DNA from: Rhizobium sp. FKL33
GTDB lineage: Bacteria > Pseudomonadota > Alphaproteobacteria > Rhizobiales > Rhizobiaceae
Length of the DNA: 64,000 bases
Direction: 5' to 3'
NCBI RefSeq assembly: GCF_005222915.1
Contig: NZ_STFX01000006.1
Coordinates: forward strand, 62,001-126,000
Under the pieces are notes generated by a model, which saw only the letters and a program-made list of their open reading frames with translations, made no database searches and had not been told where the DNA came from. The position numbers and the translations under genes were made by a program. The number at the start of each line of letters is the position of its first letter. Position 1 is the first letter of the stretch. Below, in pieces: positions 43,546-51,916 of the stretch.

Positions 43546-44337
43546 TCAGTTGTGTCCGAGAATGGCGGCCAGAAGCTCGCTTTCGATTGCGGCCAGATCC
43601 CGCGAGCCATGCGCGCGTGGATGGGGAAATGGAACCTCAACGTCCTTTTTGATGCGTCCGTCTTCGAGAACGATGACGCGATCTGCGAGATAGACGGCTT
43701 CGGCGACGTCATGCGTGACCAGAACGGCGGTGAAGCCCTGTTCGCGCCAGACCCGAGCGAGCAGTTGCTGCATGGAAATGCGGGTCAGCGCATCGAGCGC
43801 GCCGAGCGGTTCGTCGAGCGTGAGGAAGCCGGGATGGCTGACCAGCGCGCGGGCGAGCGCGACGCGCTGGCGCTGGCCGCCGGACAGACGAGACGGCCAG
43901 TCGCCGGCCTTCTCCGACAATTGCACCGCCTTGAGCGCCTGAAGCGCCAGGACTTCGCTGCCGTCGAAGCCGCCTTTGGCGCCGAGGCCGACGACCACGT
44001 TTTCCAACACGGTGCGCCAAGGCAGAAGGCGGGGCTCCTGAAAGACGATGCGCGCGTTGGGCGAGACAGTTGCGCCGGAGCGGTCGACGAAATCGAGCCG
44101 GCCCGCGCTCGGTTCTTCCAAGCCCATCAGGATCCGTAGCAACGTGCTCTTGCCGCAGCCGCTCTTGCCGATGATCGCGACGAAAGAGCCGGGCTCGATG
44201 TCGAGATCGACGCCGCGCAGCACACGGTTGGACCCGAAGACCTTTTCGATGCCGCTCAACCGCAGGCCCGCCGTAGGAGAGGCTGGAAGCGACGTTGGTT
44301 GGTCCGGTATGCGACTATTGGAATGAAGAGCGACCAT
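43546..44337 (-). CDS. ssuB: Aliphatic sulfonate ABC importer ATPase SsuB
   Basis: ATP-binding subunit of the sulfonate importer, 263 residues. Walker [14 protein letters not shown] near residue 57, [20 protein letters not shown] near 92, signature [15 protein letters not shown] near 148 and Walker [17 protein letters not shown] near 170 are typical of SsuB/TauB. ATG 44337 (MVALHSN) follows AAGGAGG; the frame runs to 44406 without support. It lies 10 bases after the ssuC stop. Confidence 0.94.
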   Translation of the reverse strand: MVALHSNSRIPDQPTSLPASPTAGLRLSGIEKVFGSNRVLRGVDLDIEPGSFVAIIGKSGCGKSTLLRILMGLEEPSAGRLDFVDRSGATVSPNARIVFQEPRLLPWRTVLENVVVGLGAKGGFDGSEVLALQALKAVQLSEKAGDWPSRLSGGQRQRVALARALVSHPGFLTLDEPLGALDALTRISMQQLLARVWREQGFTAVLVTHDVAEAVYLADRVIVLEDGRIKKDVEVPFPHPRAHGSRDLAAIESELLAAILGHN

Positions 44338-44347
44338 GTCCGCCTCC

Positions 44348-45181
44348 TTATCGTTGATAGGCCGGGTTCCACGACAAAACCGTCCGCTCGAGAAAGCGCA
44401 CCGCAATATCGGCGAGCTTGCCCAGCAGCGCGTAAATGACGAGCGCGAGCACGACGATGTCGGTCATCATGAACTCGCGCGCCTCATTGGCCATATGGCC
44501 GATGCCGGAGGACGCGGCGATGGTTTCGGACACGATCAGCGTCAGCCACATGATGCCGAGCGCATAGCGTAGGCCCACGAAGATCGACGGCAGAGCGCCG
44601 GGGAAGATGACGTTCCGGAACAGCGTGAAGCCGCTCATCCCATAAACGCGACCCATTTCGATCAGATCGCGATCGACATTGCGCACGCCGTGATAGGTGT
44701 TGAGATAGACGGGAAACAGCACGCCGAGCGAGGTGAGGAAAAGCTTCGATTCCTCGCCGATTCCGAACCACAGGATCACCAGCGGAATCATGGCGAGATG
44801 CGGGATGGTCCGGAGCATCTGCAATGTGGTGTCGGTCAGCTGCTCGGAAAGCCTGGACACGCCGTTCAGGATGCCGAGCAGAAAACCGATCGATCCGCCG
44901 ACGAGAAGGCCTGCGACGGCGCGAGCGGCGCTGACGGTGATGTCATGCGGCAGGTCGCCCGAGAGCGTGGTCGCCCAGAAAGCCTGCAGCACGTCGAACG
45001 GAGACGGCATGATCCGGGTTGAGATGACCCCGATCGAAGACAGGATCTGCCAGAGCGCCACTACAGAGACGGGCAAAAGATACGGCAGAAAAGCCGACAG
45101 GCCGGATAGATCGAACATGGGCTTTGGCGACGTCTCGGCCGCTGCGCCGCGCGGGGAGGTCAGGGTTTCTGTCAAGGCCAT
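44348..45181 (-). CDS. ssuC: Aliphatic sulfonate ABC importer permease SsuC
   Basis: Inner-membrane permease, 277 residues with six helices, preceded by a cytoplasmic N-terminus of about 30 residues. Family segments are [20 protein letters not shown] near residue 118 and [20 protein letters not shown] near 230. GAGCG and AGGAG lie before the ATG. Located between ssuD and ssuB in the usual operon order. Confidence 0.94.
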   Translation of the reverse strand: MALTETLTSPRGAAAETSPKPMFDLSGLSAFLPYLLPVSVVALWQILSSIGVISTRIMPSPFDVLQAFWATTLSGDLPHDITVSAARAVAGLLVGGSIGFLLGILNGVSRLSEQLTDTTLQMLRTIPHLAMIPLVILWFGIGEESKLFLTSLGVLFPVYLNTYHGVRNVDRDLIEMGRVYGMSGFTLFRNVIFPGALPSIFVGLRYALGIMWLTLIVSETIAASSGIGHMANEAREFMMTDIVVLALVIYALLGKLADIAVRFLERTVLSWNPAYQR

Positions 45182-45244
45182 TCACGCTCTCCTTTTCGTC
45201 ACAGGGGAAGGGCGCAAGACCGCGTCTCGCGCCCGCCATCGGAT

Positions 45245-46420
45245 TTAGGAACCGGAAACGAGCCGGATATTGCCGCCATGGCCGCCGCCGCCGAACACCT
45301 GCGTCTGACCGAAAGAGGTCTTCAGGCGATGATGCGGCAAGCCAATGCCAAGCTCGGGGAACAGCAGTTCCGACACCCGATAGGCCTCCTCGAGATGCGG
45401 ATAGCCGGAGGCGATCACCGTATCGATGCCGAGATCCTGATACTCACGCAGGCGAGCGGCCACCGTTTGCGGGGAACCGACCAGCGCGGTGCCGGCTCCC
45501 GAGCGTACAAGGCCGATGCCGGCCCAGAGATTGGGCGAGACTTCCAGCTTGTCGCGGCGACCGCCATGCAATTCCCACATCCGTGCCTGGCCGACGGAAT
45601 CGGACTGTTTGGTGAAGCGTTCCCGCGCTTCGTTGATCGCGTCTTCCGGCAGGCGCGAAATCAGCCGATCGGCCGCCGCCCAGGCTTCTTCATCCGTTTC
45701 GCGGACGATGAAATGCAGGCGAATGCCGAAGCTGACCTTGCGGCCATGTCTGGCTGCTGCCTTGCGGACGCGCTCGATCTTCTCGCCCACCTGAGCCGGA
45801 GTCTCGCCCCAGGTCAGATATTTGTCGGTGTGTTCGGCCGAAAAGCCGATCGCAGCATCCGAAGAGCCGCCGAAATAGAGCGGTGGACGCGGATCCTGGA
45901 TCGGCGGGAAACCGAGCTGGGCGTCATGCGCCTTGATATATTTGCCGTCCAGCGTCGAGCGGCCGGTAGCAAGCAACTCGTTGAACACCTTGAAGAATTC
46001 CACCGCATGATCATAGCGTTCGTCATGCGGCAGGAAAATACCGTCGCCTGCGAGTTCCTGTGCGCTGCCGCCCACCACGATATTGAGCAGCAGGCGACCA
46101 TTGGAAACGCGATCGAGCGTGGAGGCAAGACGCGCGTAATAGGCGGGAGAGGCGACGCCTGGACGGATGGCGACGAGGAATTTCAACCGCTCGGTGAGCG
46201 GGGCGAGTGCGGCCGCCACAATGAAGGATTCTTCGCAGGCGACGCCGGTGGGGATCAGCACGCCGGAATAGCCAAGCCGGTCGGCGGCAACCGCCACCTC
46301 CTTGAGATAAGCGGGGTCGGCGGGGCGGGCGAGGTCATTTGAGCCGAGATAGGCGCCATCGCCTGAGGTCGGAATGAACCAGAGGAAATCGAGCGGTTTA
46401 CGGGAGGATTGGGAGGACAT
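45245..46420 (-). CDS. ssuD: Alkanesulfonate monooxygenase SsuD
   Basis: FMNH2-dependent luciferase-fold monooxygenase, 391 residues, releasing sulfite from C2 and longer alkanesulfonates as aldehyde plus sulfite. Motifs: [20 protein letters not shown] at the N-terminus, [20 protein letters not shown] near residue 112, [20 protein letters not shown] near 180, and the C-terminal [15 protein letters not shown]. Reduced flavin would come from the MsuE-type reductase or the HpaC-like reductase nearby, as no ssuE is in this operon. Confidence 0.95.
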   Translation of the reverse strand: MSSQSSRKPLDFLWFIPTSGDGAYLGSNDLARPADPAYLKEVAVAADRLGYSGVLIPTGVACEESFIVAAALAPLTERLKFLVAIRPGVASPAYYARLASTLDRVSNGRLLLNIVVGGSAQELAGDGIFLPHDERYDHAVEFFKVFNELLATGRSTLDGKYIKAHDAQLGFPPIQDPRPPLYFGGSSDAAIGFSAEHTDKYLTWGETPAQVGEKIERVRKAAARHGRKVSFGIRLHFIVRETDEEAWAAADRLISRLPEDAINEARERFTKQSDSVGQARMWELHGGRRDKLEVSPNLWAGIGLVRSGAGTALVGSPQTVAARLREYQDLGIDTVIASGYPHLEEAYRVSELLFPELGIGLPHHRLKTSFGQTQVFGGGGHGGNIRLVSGS

Positions 46421-46443
46421 GGTCTATCTCCTTGGAAATTGGG

Positions 46444-47400
46444 TCAACTGGCCTTGGGGCGCCAGACGATATCGCTGATATTGAGCTTGCGAGGCAGAAC
46501 GCCGATGTCATGGAATTCGTCGGCAAGAGCCTGTTGATAGGTCTCCGCCTCCTTGGGCAGCAGATAGACCTTGCCGAGATCGAAGCCCGGACGGGTGAGA
46601 ACCTTGCGGGTGACCGGCTCGGGCACGCCGGTAATGGCGGAAAGCGCGGGAACGGTTCTGTCGATATCCGCCTGCGCGGCGACGCCGACCTTTTTCAGTT
46701 CGTCGATGATCTCGAGCACAATGTCCGGATGGCTTTCGGTAAAGCCCCTGTTGCCGAGGAAGAAGCTCCAGCTCTCGGCGATGCCTTCAGCTGTCGCCAG
46801 TACGCGGGCCTGCGGATCTTGTTCGGCGACAGCGAAATAGGGATCCCAGATTGCCCAGGCGTCGACCGCGCCGGTCTTGAAGGCCGCCGCCGCATCCGGT
46901 GGCGGAAGATCGACCGGCGTCACGTCGTCGGGGGTCAGCCCGCCTTTGCGCAGGGCTTTGACGGCGAAGTTATGCGCCGAGGAGCCGCGCTTGAAAGCGA
47001 ATTTTCTGCCCCTGAGATCGGCCAAAGTCCCGATGGAGCTGTCCTTGTGAACAAGGATCGCCGAACCGGAGGCCGCGCTCTGATAGGCGCCGACATAGAG
47101 GAGATTGCCGCCGGCGGCCTGGGCGAAGAGCGGAGGCACATCGCCGGTCGGTCCGAAATCGAGCGCATCGGCGCCGAGCGCTTCAAGAAGCGGCGGACCG
47201 GACGAAAACTCGGACCAGGCAATGTCGACGCCTTTGCCAGCGAGGCGCGTTTCGAGAGCGCCTTGCGCCTTGGCCAGGGCCAGAACGCCATTTTTCTGCC
47301 AGCCCAAGCGGATTTTCAGCGCCGGGGCTGCCCTGAGGACGCCCGGCAACGGCAGAGTTGCAGCTGCTGCCAACGAGATGAATTGTCTGCGTCTGATCAT
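46444..47400 (-). CDS. ssuA: Sulfonate-binding protein SsuA, second copy
   Basis: Periplasmic sulfonate/taurine-type binding protein, 318 residues. The N-terminus MIRRRQFISLAAAATLPLPG is a possible Tat signal, cleaved near residue 25. Conserved family segments are IRLGWQKNGVLALAKAQGAL near residue 30, DFGPTGDVPPLFAQAAGGNL near 82 and AFKTGAVDAWAIWDPYFA near 172. It is clearly a duplicate of the protein encoded just upstream, sharing these segments nearly unchanged. Two copies may have different ligand ranges for one permease pair. Confidence 0.93.
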   Translation of the reverse strand: MIRRRQFISLAAAATLPLPGVLRAAPALKIRLGWQKNGVLALAKAQGALETRLAGKGVDIAWSEFSSGPPLLEALGADALDFGPTGDVPPLFAQAAGGNLLYVGAYQSAASGSAILVHKDSSIGTLADLRGRKFAFKRGSSAHNFAVKALRKGGLTPDDVTPVDLPPPDAAAAFKTGAVDAWAIWDPYFAVAEQDPQARVLATAEGIAESWSFFLGNRGFTESHPDIVLEIIDELKKVGVAAQADIDRTVPALSAITGVPEPVTRKVLTRPGFDLGKVYLLPKEAETYQQALADEFHDIGVLPRKLNISDIVWRPKAS

Positions 47401-47424
47401 GACATTCTCCTATAACGCGGGCAT

Positions 47425-48396
47425 TCAGGATTGCTTCGGCCGCCAGACGATGTCGCTCACCGTCAGTTGCCGCGGCAAAACCTTGTAGGAGTAGAAGTCG
47501 TCGGCGAGCGTCTGCTGATACGCGACAGCCGCATCCGAAACCGTCGTCACCGCTGACAGATCGGACCCGGCGCGGGTCAGCGTCACCTTGGTGATGGCTT
47601 CCTTGACGCCGGTAATGTCGGACAGCGCCTTGGCGGTGCCGTCGATATCCGCCTGAGCGACCTGGCCGAGTTTCGCCAGTTCCTCAAGGATCTCGACCAC
47701 AAGTTCGGGATGGGCGGCGACAAAATCGCCGTTGCCGAGAAAATAGCCCCAGGCGTCGACGATGCCTTCCGACGTGACCAGAAGACGGGTATCCGGATCG
47801 GACTGGGCGACAGCGAAGAACGGATCCCAGATGGCCCAGGCGTCGACAGAACCATTCTTGAAGGCGGCTGCGGCGTCAGGCGGCGGCAGATCGACGCTTT
47901 CGATATCAGCGGGCGTCAGACCGACCTTGGCCAGCGCTTTGAAGGCGAAGTTGTGGGCCGATGAGCCGCGCTTATAGGCAACCTTCCTACCCTTGAGATC
48001 CTCGATCTTCTGGACCGGCGAGTTCTTCTTGAAAATCAGGCCATGAAACGCCGCCGGCGGCTTGTATGTGCCGACATAGAGCAGATTGCCGCCCGCGGCT
48101 TGGGCGAAGAGCGGCGGTACGTCGCCGGTGGGGCCAAAATCGATCGCATTGGCGCCCAGCGCTTCAAGGAGTGGCGGACCGGAATTGAACTCTGACCATT
48201 CGATCGAAACATTCCTGTCCTTTAGCCGCGCCTCCAGCACGCCTCGGCTTTTCGCAAGCGCGAGAATGCCGAATTTCTGCCAGCCGATACGCAACTTGAT
48301 TTCTTCCGATGCGCTGACGGAGGCGCTTCGGGCCATGTAAAGCGTGGAAGCGCCGACGGCGGCGAGTTTAAGAGTTTGGCGGCGGTTGATCATCAT
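47425..48396 (-). CDS. ssuA: Sulfonate-binding protein SsuA, first copy
   Basis: Periplasmic sulfonate-binding protein, 323 residues. The N-terminus INRRQTLKLAAVGASTLY fits a twin-arginine signal with cleavage after about residue 29. The protein shows IRLKIGWQKF-like start (LRIGWQKFGILALAKSRGVL), SEFNSGPPLLEALGANAIDF near 65 and AFKNGSVDAWAIWDPFFA near 178. First gene of the ssu operon. The promoter region 48397-48480 is very AT-rich on the minus strand and contains TAGATAATATAGACATAATA, related to the shared sulfur element. Confidence 0.93.
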   Translation of the reverse strand: MMINRRQTLKLAAVGASTLYMARSASVSASEEIKLRIGWQKFGILALAKSRGVLEARLKDRNVSIEWSEFNSGPPLLEALGANAIDFGPTGDVPPLFAQAAGGNLLYVGTYKPPAAFHGLIFKKNSPVQKIEDLKGRKVAYKRGSSAHNFAFKALAKVGLTPADIESVDLPPPDAAAAFKNGSVDAWAIWDPFFAVAQSDPDTRLLVTSEGIVDAWGYFLGNGDFVAAHPELVVEILEELAKLGQVAQADIDGTAKALSDITGVKEAITKVTLTRAGSDLSAVTTVSDAAVAYQQTLADDFYSYKVLPRQLTVSDIVWRPKQS

Positions 48397-48570
48397 CAGT
48401 CAGCTCCTTGCGAATTCTTATTATGTCTATATTATCTATCTTTTTTATCGAGAATATTTTATTCCAAAATTCACCCATTCTCTGAACATTCGTTCCTAGC
48501 GTTTCATGCGGCTCCAGCCCTTGGCTGGAAAGGAAATCCCCGAACCGGCTCGATCCAATCCGAGAGTGAT

Positions 48571-49038
48571 CTAACGCCCGTTCGCCAAAAGCGGCTCCTG
48601 AGATCCGATCGAAGCATGCCAGCCCGCCTCCGACAGATCGGCAAGGGTCCGCGCATCCAGGATTTCAGAAACCGCATCCCTGACCTCGGTCATCGCCCTT
48701 CGAACCAGGCATGCGGCAATGTCCTGGCAATCGTCGCATGGCGAGTAGGCTGTGCGGCTGGCGCAGGCGATCGGCGCCAAGGGCCCATCCAGCACGCGCA
48801 TGCATGCGCCGATCGAGATTTCGGCGGCGGGGCGTGCAAGGGCATACCCTCCCGCCGGTCCTTTCCGTGATCGCACGAGGCCGCTGCGACGCAGTTCGAG
48901 CAGTATCGTGTCGAGAAATTTCTTCGGGATTCGCTCGGCCAGCGCGATCTCGGCGGAAAAGGCCATCGCGCCCTCGGGCAGAGACGCGAGCGCGAGCATC
49001 GCCTTCAAGCCGTATTTGCCTTTCTTGGTCAACATCAC
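48571..49038 (-). CDS. Rrf2-family regulator with a Cys cluster
   Basis: A 155-residue Rrf2 winged-helix regulator (KKGKYGLKAMLALASLPEG, then ERIPKKFLDTILLELRRSGL, VRSRKGPAGGYALARP). Four Cys at 92, 101, 104 and 110 lie in the segment that binds a [2Fe-2S] cluster in IscR, though spacing differs from IscR (Cys92-98-104). Relatives include CymR, the cysteine/sulfur master regulator. It lies 48 bases downstream of the second FAD gene on the same strand, next to the ssu operon. It is the best candidate in the window for the sulfur-starvation regulator. An ATG at 49035 could be used instead. Confidence 0.9.
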   Translation of the reverse strand: MMLTKKGKYGLKAMLALASLPEGAMAFSAEIALAERIPKKFLDTILLELRRSGLVRSRKGPAGGYALARPAAEISIGACMRVLDGPLAPIACASRTAYSPCDDCQDIAACLVRRAMTEVRDAVSEILDARTLADLSEAGWHASIGSQEPLLANGR

Positions 49039-49086
49039 TTTACTCCTCGGATCAGCAAAGCTTGACGGGGCCGCCGGGCGCCGGCG

Positions 49087-50445
49087 TCACATCAACGCGC
49101 GGGCGACAAGCCGCGCGACATTCGCCGCCTGCACCCGGATGTCTGGAACAGCGAAAATTTCGAAGAATCTGCCGATCGTCATCGGACCCAGAGCAAAGGC
49201 GGACGCGTTCGGCGAACCGTCCGAAGCCAGAAGCCGCGAATCCTGATCCACCGCCACGCCCAATCCCAGGCCGTCGCCATCAATCATTCCGCGCGCAGAC
49301 ATTTTCTTGAGCAACGGCGTCTTCGAGATCGAACATCGCTCCATGCCGGTGCAATTGACGAGCCAGTCGGCGCTCATCTGACGCAGCGTTCTGTTATGCC
49401 GATCGAGATAGGCGGCGCGTATTTTCCCACCGGCCTCATACACGTCTCGCAACCAGCCAGCGGTGACGGTGACTTGGCCCGAGGCGCGCATCTCCTCGAA
49501 GTTGTCCCACATGTCGGGCGCTACCCGATGGCGATGGATATTCCACCATGCATTCGCATGCCTGAGAAACCGGCTTTTTTCAGTCTTCGAAAGAGCTTGC
49601 CACAGCGCCTGGGTGATCGGCCTGACCCCATCCACCACGCTGCGCCAATCATCTGCTCGCGCAGCAGCGTCGCGCAAGGTGCGCATCATCGCGCTGAGCG
49701 GCTTGGCCCCTGGCTCAAGCACAGGTCCAACAGGGTTGGTGCGGGGAACCAGATGCGGCAACGGGATCAACCCATGCCGGGACAGAATATGAATACGGCC
49801 GCGGTGACCCCGCGCGCGCAACGACAGGACTTGGTCTATCATCGTAAGGCCGGAGCCCAACATCATGACATCGTCCCCAAGATCGCTGCGCTCGATCCAG
49901 CGATCCGCCCAGACATTGAGGCATAGATGTCCCCGCGCTTCCGGGGCGATCTTGTCCATGGGCAGAGGCAAGCCGGCCGGCGTTCCTCCAATGCACAAGA
50001 CGCTCTTTCTAGCACGAAGGCGGCGACCGTCGCTAAGGTAGAAAACCTGCTCTTCGTCGTCCAAACGTTCGCAATCCAGAACCTCGGCGTCAATCAATTC
50101 AATGCAAGCGCCGTTGTCGACGCGACGCATGCCCTCGGCCAATGTCTCTTGGAGATAAAGACCATATAACCGTCTCGGGATGAAGTCTTCCGCTCCAAAA
50201 CCCGTTCCTTCGCGCGTCAACCAATCGCACAGATGCTCGGGCCTGTCAGCCAAGGCGCTCATGCGTCCGGCGGGCACATTGAGGCGATGACTCGCCTCTG
50301 GACTGCTGAAGGCGACGCCCCGCCCAAGACCCTTCTTGGGCGCAACGATTGCGACTGTGTTTGACGGGCTCAAGCAGTCCATCAGATTCAGTGCAGTGGC
50401 GACTGCCGAAAAGCCCCCGCCGATAATCGCGACGTCAATCTGCAT
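49087..50445 (-). CDS. YdhS-like FAD/NAD(P)-binding protein 2
   Basis: A 452-residue flavoprotein of the same COG4529/YdhS group as the protein at 41097-42530. FAD motif VAIIGGGFSAVATALNLM at residues 5-22, HRLNVPAGRMSALADRPEHL near 54 and MMLGSGLTMIDQVLSL near 195 are visible. It starts at ATG 50445 and is preceded by a good promoter and the shared sulfur element. It heads a two-gene unit with the Rrf2 regulator. The reaction is unknown; sharing a control element with the sfn operon points to organosulfur oxidation. Confidence 0.86.
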   Translation of the reverse strand: MQIDVAIIGGGFSAVATALNLMDCLSPSNTVAIVAPKKGLGRGVAFSSPEASHRLNVPAGRMSALADRPEHLCDWLTREGTGFGAEDFIPRRLYGLYLQETLAEGMRRVDNGACIELIDAEVLDCERLDDEEQVFYLSDGRRLRARKSVLCIGGTPAGLPLPMDKIAPEARGHLCLNVWADRWIERSDLGDDVMMLGSGLTMIDQVLSLRARGHRGRIHILSRHGLIPLPHLVPRTNPVGPVLEPGAKPLSAMMRTLRDAAARADDWRSVVDGVRPITQALWQALSKTEKSRFLRHANAWWNIHRHRVAPDMWDNFEEMRASGQVTVTAGWLRDVYEAGGKIRAAYLDRHNRTLRQMSADWLVNCTGMERCSISKTPLLKKMSARGMIDGDGLGLGVAVDQDSRLLASDGSPNASAFALGPMTIGRFFEIFAVPDIRVQAANVARLVARALM

Positions 50446-50462
50446 ATGCGCAATCCTTTTAG

Positions 50463-50500
50463 TCTATGGATTTAGTAGATTAAAGGATTGATGCTGTCAA
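50463..50500 (-). promoter_or_regulatory. Promoter and sulfur element of the second FAD gene
   Basis: TTGACA (50500-50495) and TACTAA (50477-50472) are spaced by 17 bases on the minus strand, close to the sigma-70 consensus. The conserved element TTAATCTACTAAATCCATAG (50483-50464, plus a final A at 50463) overlaps the -10 box, so its binding protein would probably repress or reposition polymerase. Confidence 0.7.
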
Positions 50501-50756
50501 CGCGATAGCTTGACCCATCCCAAAGTCGATACCGAGACCGAAAAAATCAGGGTCATGTAAAAGTTGAAGGTCGGGGTGCGGACGCCATCGAACAGATCCT
50601 TTCCGGTAAACCCGTCACGGGTGAACTGGTCATCGCCGGCTGCGTGTTCGTCCGAAGCCTGCGTTCGGATGGGGATCTTGTGTCGTGAGACGAAAGGCCG
50701 ACCGTTTCCGCCGGAAAAGCCCCCATGTTCATGGCATGTGGCTGTCGCGGCTCTGA
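50497..50756 (-). pseudogene. Remnant of a gene 3' end (about 85 codons, no start)
   Basis: Reading the minus strand, an open frame of about 85 codons ends at TGA 50499-50497 but has no ATG, GTG or TTG start; a TAG closes it upstream. Its translation looks protein-like (KDLFDGVRTPTFNFYMTLIF near the end, and a final hydrophobic helix before LGWVKLSR), and codon third positions are GC-rich. I do not recognise the family. Its upstream part appears to have been replaced by the region of the EF-hand gene. The rest of 50500-50837 holds no other feature. Confidence 0.35.
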
Positions 50757-50837
50757 TCTATGTCTGGCGTCAGGACGATCGATCAAGATCCGTCTTCAGA
50801 AGAATCCATCCTGAAACGCCAGACGCAAGGAGCTCCC

Positions 50838-51119
50838 ATGTCCACGTTCAAAGCCATCGTCGCCAGCCTGTTCGCAATCGCCCTGACCGCCGGCCCGATC
50901 GCAGCGCATGCCCAGGAAGTGTTCGCCAAGGTCGACGTCAATGGCGACGGCGGTCTCGACCTCGCCGAATTCACCGGCTTCATCGACGCAGCAGCCGCTG
51001 CGGGGAAACCGAACGCCAAGAAAATCCAGGCCAACCAGTTCTACGCCAAGGCCTTCGCCCGCGTCGACAAGAACAAGGACGGCCTTGTCACCAAGAACGA
51101 AATCGCCGCAATGCGCTGA
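50838..51119 (+). CDS. Secreted EF-hand calcium-binding protein
   Basis: A 93-residue periplasmic or secreted protein. The signal peptide covers residues 1-29 (hydrophobic AIVASLFAIALTAGPIA, cleavage after AHA). Two EF-hand loops follow: DVNGDGGLDLAE near residue 36 and DKNKDGLVTKNE near 78, each with the Asp/Asn and final Glu calcium ligands. AAGGAG precedes the ATG at 50838. Two-EF-hand proteins of this kind buffer or sense extracytoplasmic Ca2+; no partner is defined. The next genes on the same strand are a two-component pair. Confidence 0.88.
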   Translation: MSTFKAIVASLFAIALTAGPIAAHAQEVFAKVDVNGDGGLDLAEFTGFIDAAAAAGKPNAKKIQANQFYAKAFARVDKNKDGLVTKNEIAAMR

Positions 51120-51238
51120 GGCATATCACGCCGCCACGCTGAATGCGCGCCGTCCTTTCCTCTCTCCTCGCGATGCTGCAGAATGGCGCGGAGAAAGGGA
51201 AGCGACGGCGCATCCGGCCGCCGCCGCAGGGGGATCGA

Positions 51239-51916
51239 ATGGACGGATCGAAACGGGATCGCGATCAGGACCTGATCCGGGTGCTCGTGGTCGAGGATGA
51301 CGCCGCGGTGCGCTGGCGTGTCTGCGACGCCCTGCGCACCGCCCCTGAATTCCTGGTGGAAGAGGCCGGCACGCTCGCCGAGGCCAGGTCCTGTCTGGCG
51401 GCAAACCCGGTCAGGGTCCTGCTCAGCGACCTCCGGCTGCCGGACGGGAGCGGCATCGACATCATCCGCTCTGTGCGCGCAAAATATCCCGACGCCGAAA
51501 TCATGGTGATCTCCATTCTCGGCGACGAGGAAAGCGTGATCGCCGCGATCACCTCCGGCGCCAACGGTTATCTCCTGAAAGATGCTTTCCCGGCGGATGT
51601 CGTGGCGACCGTGCGCGATCTGGTCAAAGGGCATTCCCCGATTTCCGCGTCCATCGCCCGCTTCATCGTCCGCCATTCACAGGGTTCGGGACGCAAGACG
51701 CCGCTGCCGCTCAACACGGCCAAACTGACGCCGCGCGAGATCGACATTCTCTGGGGCATAGCCAAGGGCTTCAGCTATTCCGATATCGCCGACCATCTCG
51801 GCATTTCTCGCCAGACCGTGCCCGGCCATATCAAGAACATCTATCGCAAGCTGGAGGTCAATACGCGTGGGGAGGCGGTGTTTGAAGCCGTTCAGCAGGG
51901 CCTGATCAAGCTATGA
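51239..51916 (+). CDS. NarL/FixJ-type response regulator
   Basis: A 225-residue response regulator. The receiver domain has acidic residues in VLVVEDDAAVRWRV near residue 17, the phosphoacceptor Asp64 (LLSDLRLPDGSG), and Lys in GYLLKDAFP near 115. The LuxR-type HTH is at about 160-215 (LTPREIDILWGIAKGFSYSD, then SRQTVPGHIKNIYRKL). ATG 51239 follows GGGGGA; the frame extends to 51143. Its stop overlaps the histidine kinase start (ATGA), so the two form one pair. Confidence 0.93.
   Translation: MDGSKRDRDQDLIRVLVVEDDAAVRWRVCDALRTAPEFLVEEAGTLAEARSCLAANPVRVLLSDLRLPDGSGIDIIRSVRAKYPDAEIMVISILGDEESVIAAITSGANGYLLKDAFPADVVATVRDLVKGHSPISASIARFIVRHSQGSGRKTPLPLNTAKLTPREIDILWGIAKGFSYSDIADHLGISRQTVPGHIKNIYRKLEVNTRGEAVFEAVQQGLIKL

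Noticed and set aside
50564-51142. 192-codon plus-strand frame over the EF-hand gene
   Set aside because: Arg/Ser/Pro-rich off-frame reading; the true gene in the other frame has a signal peptide and two EF-hands.
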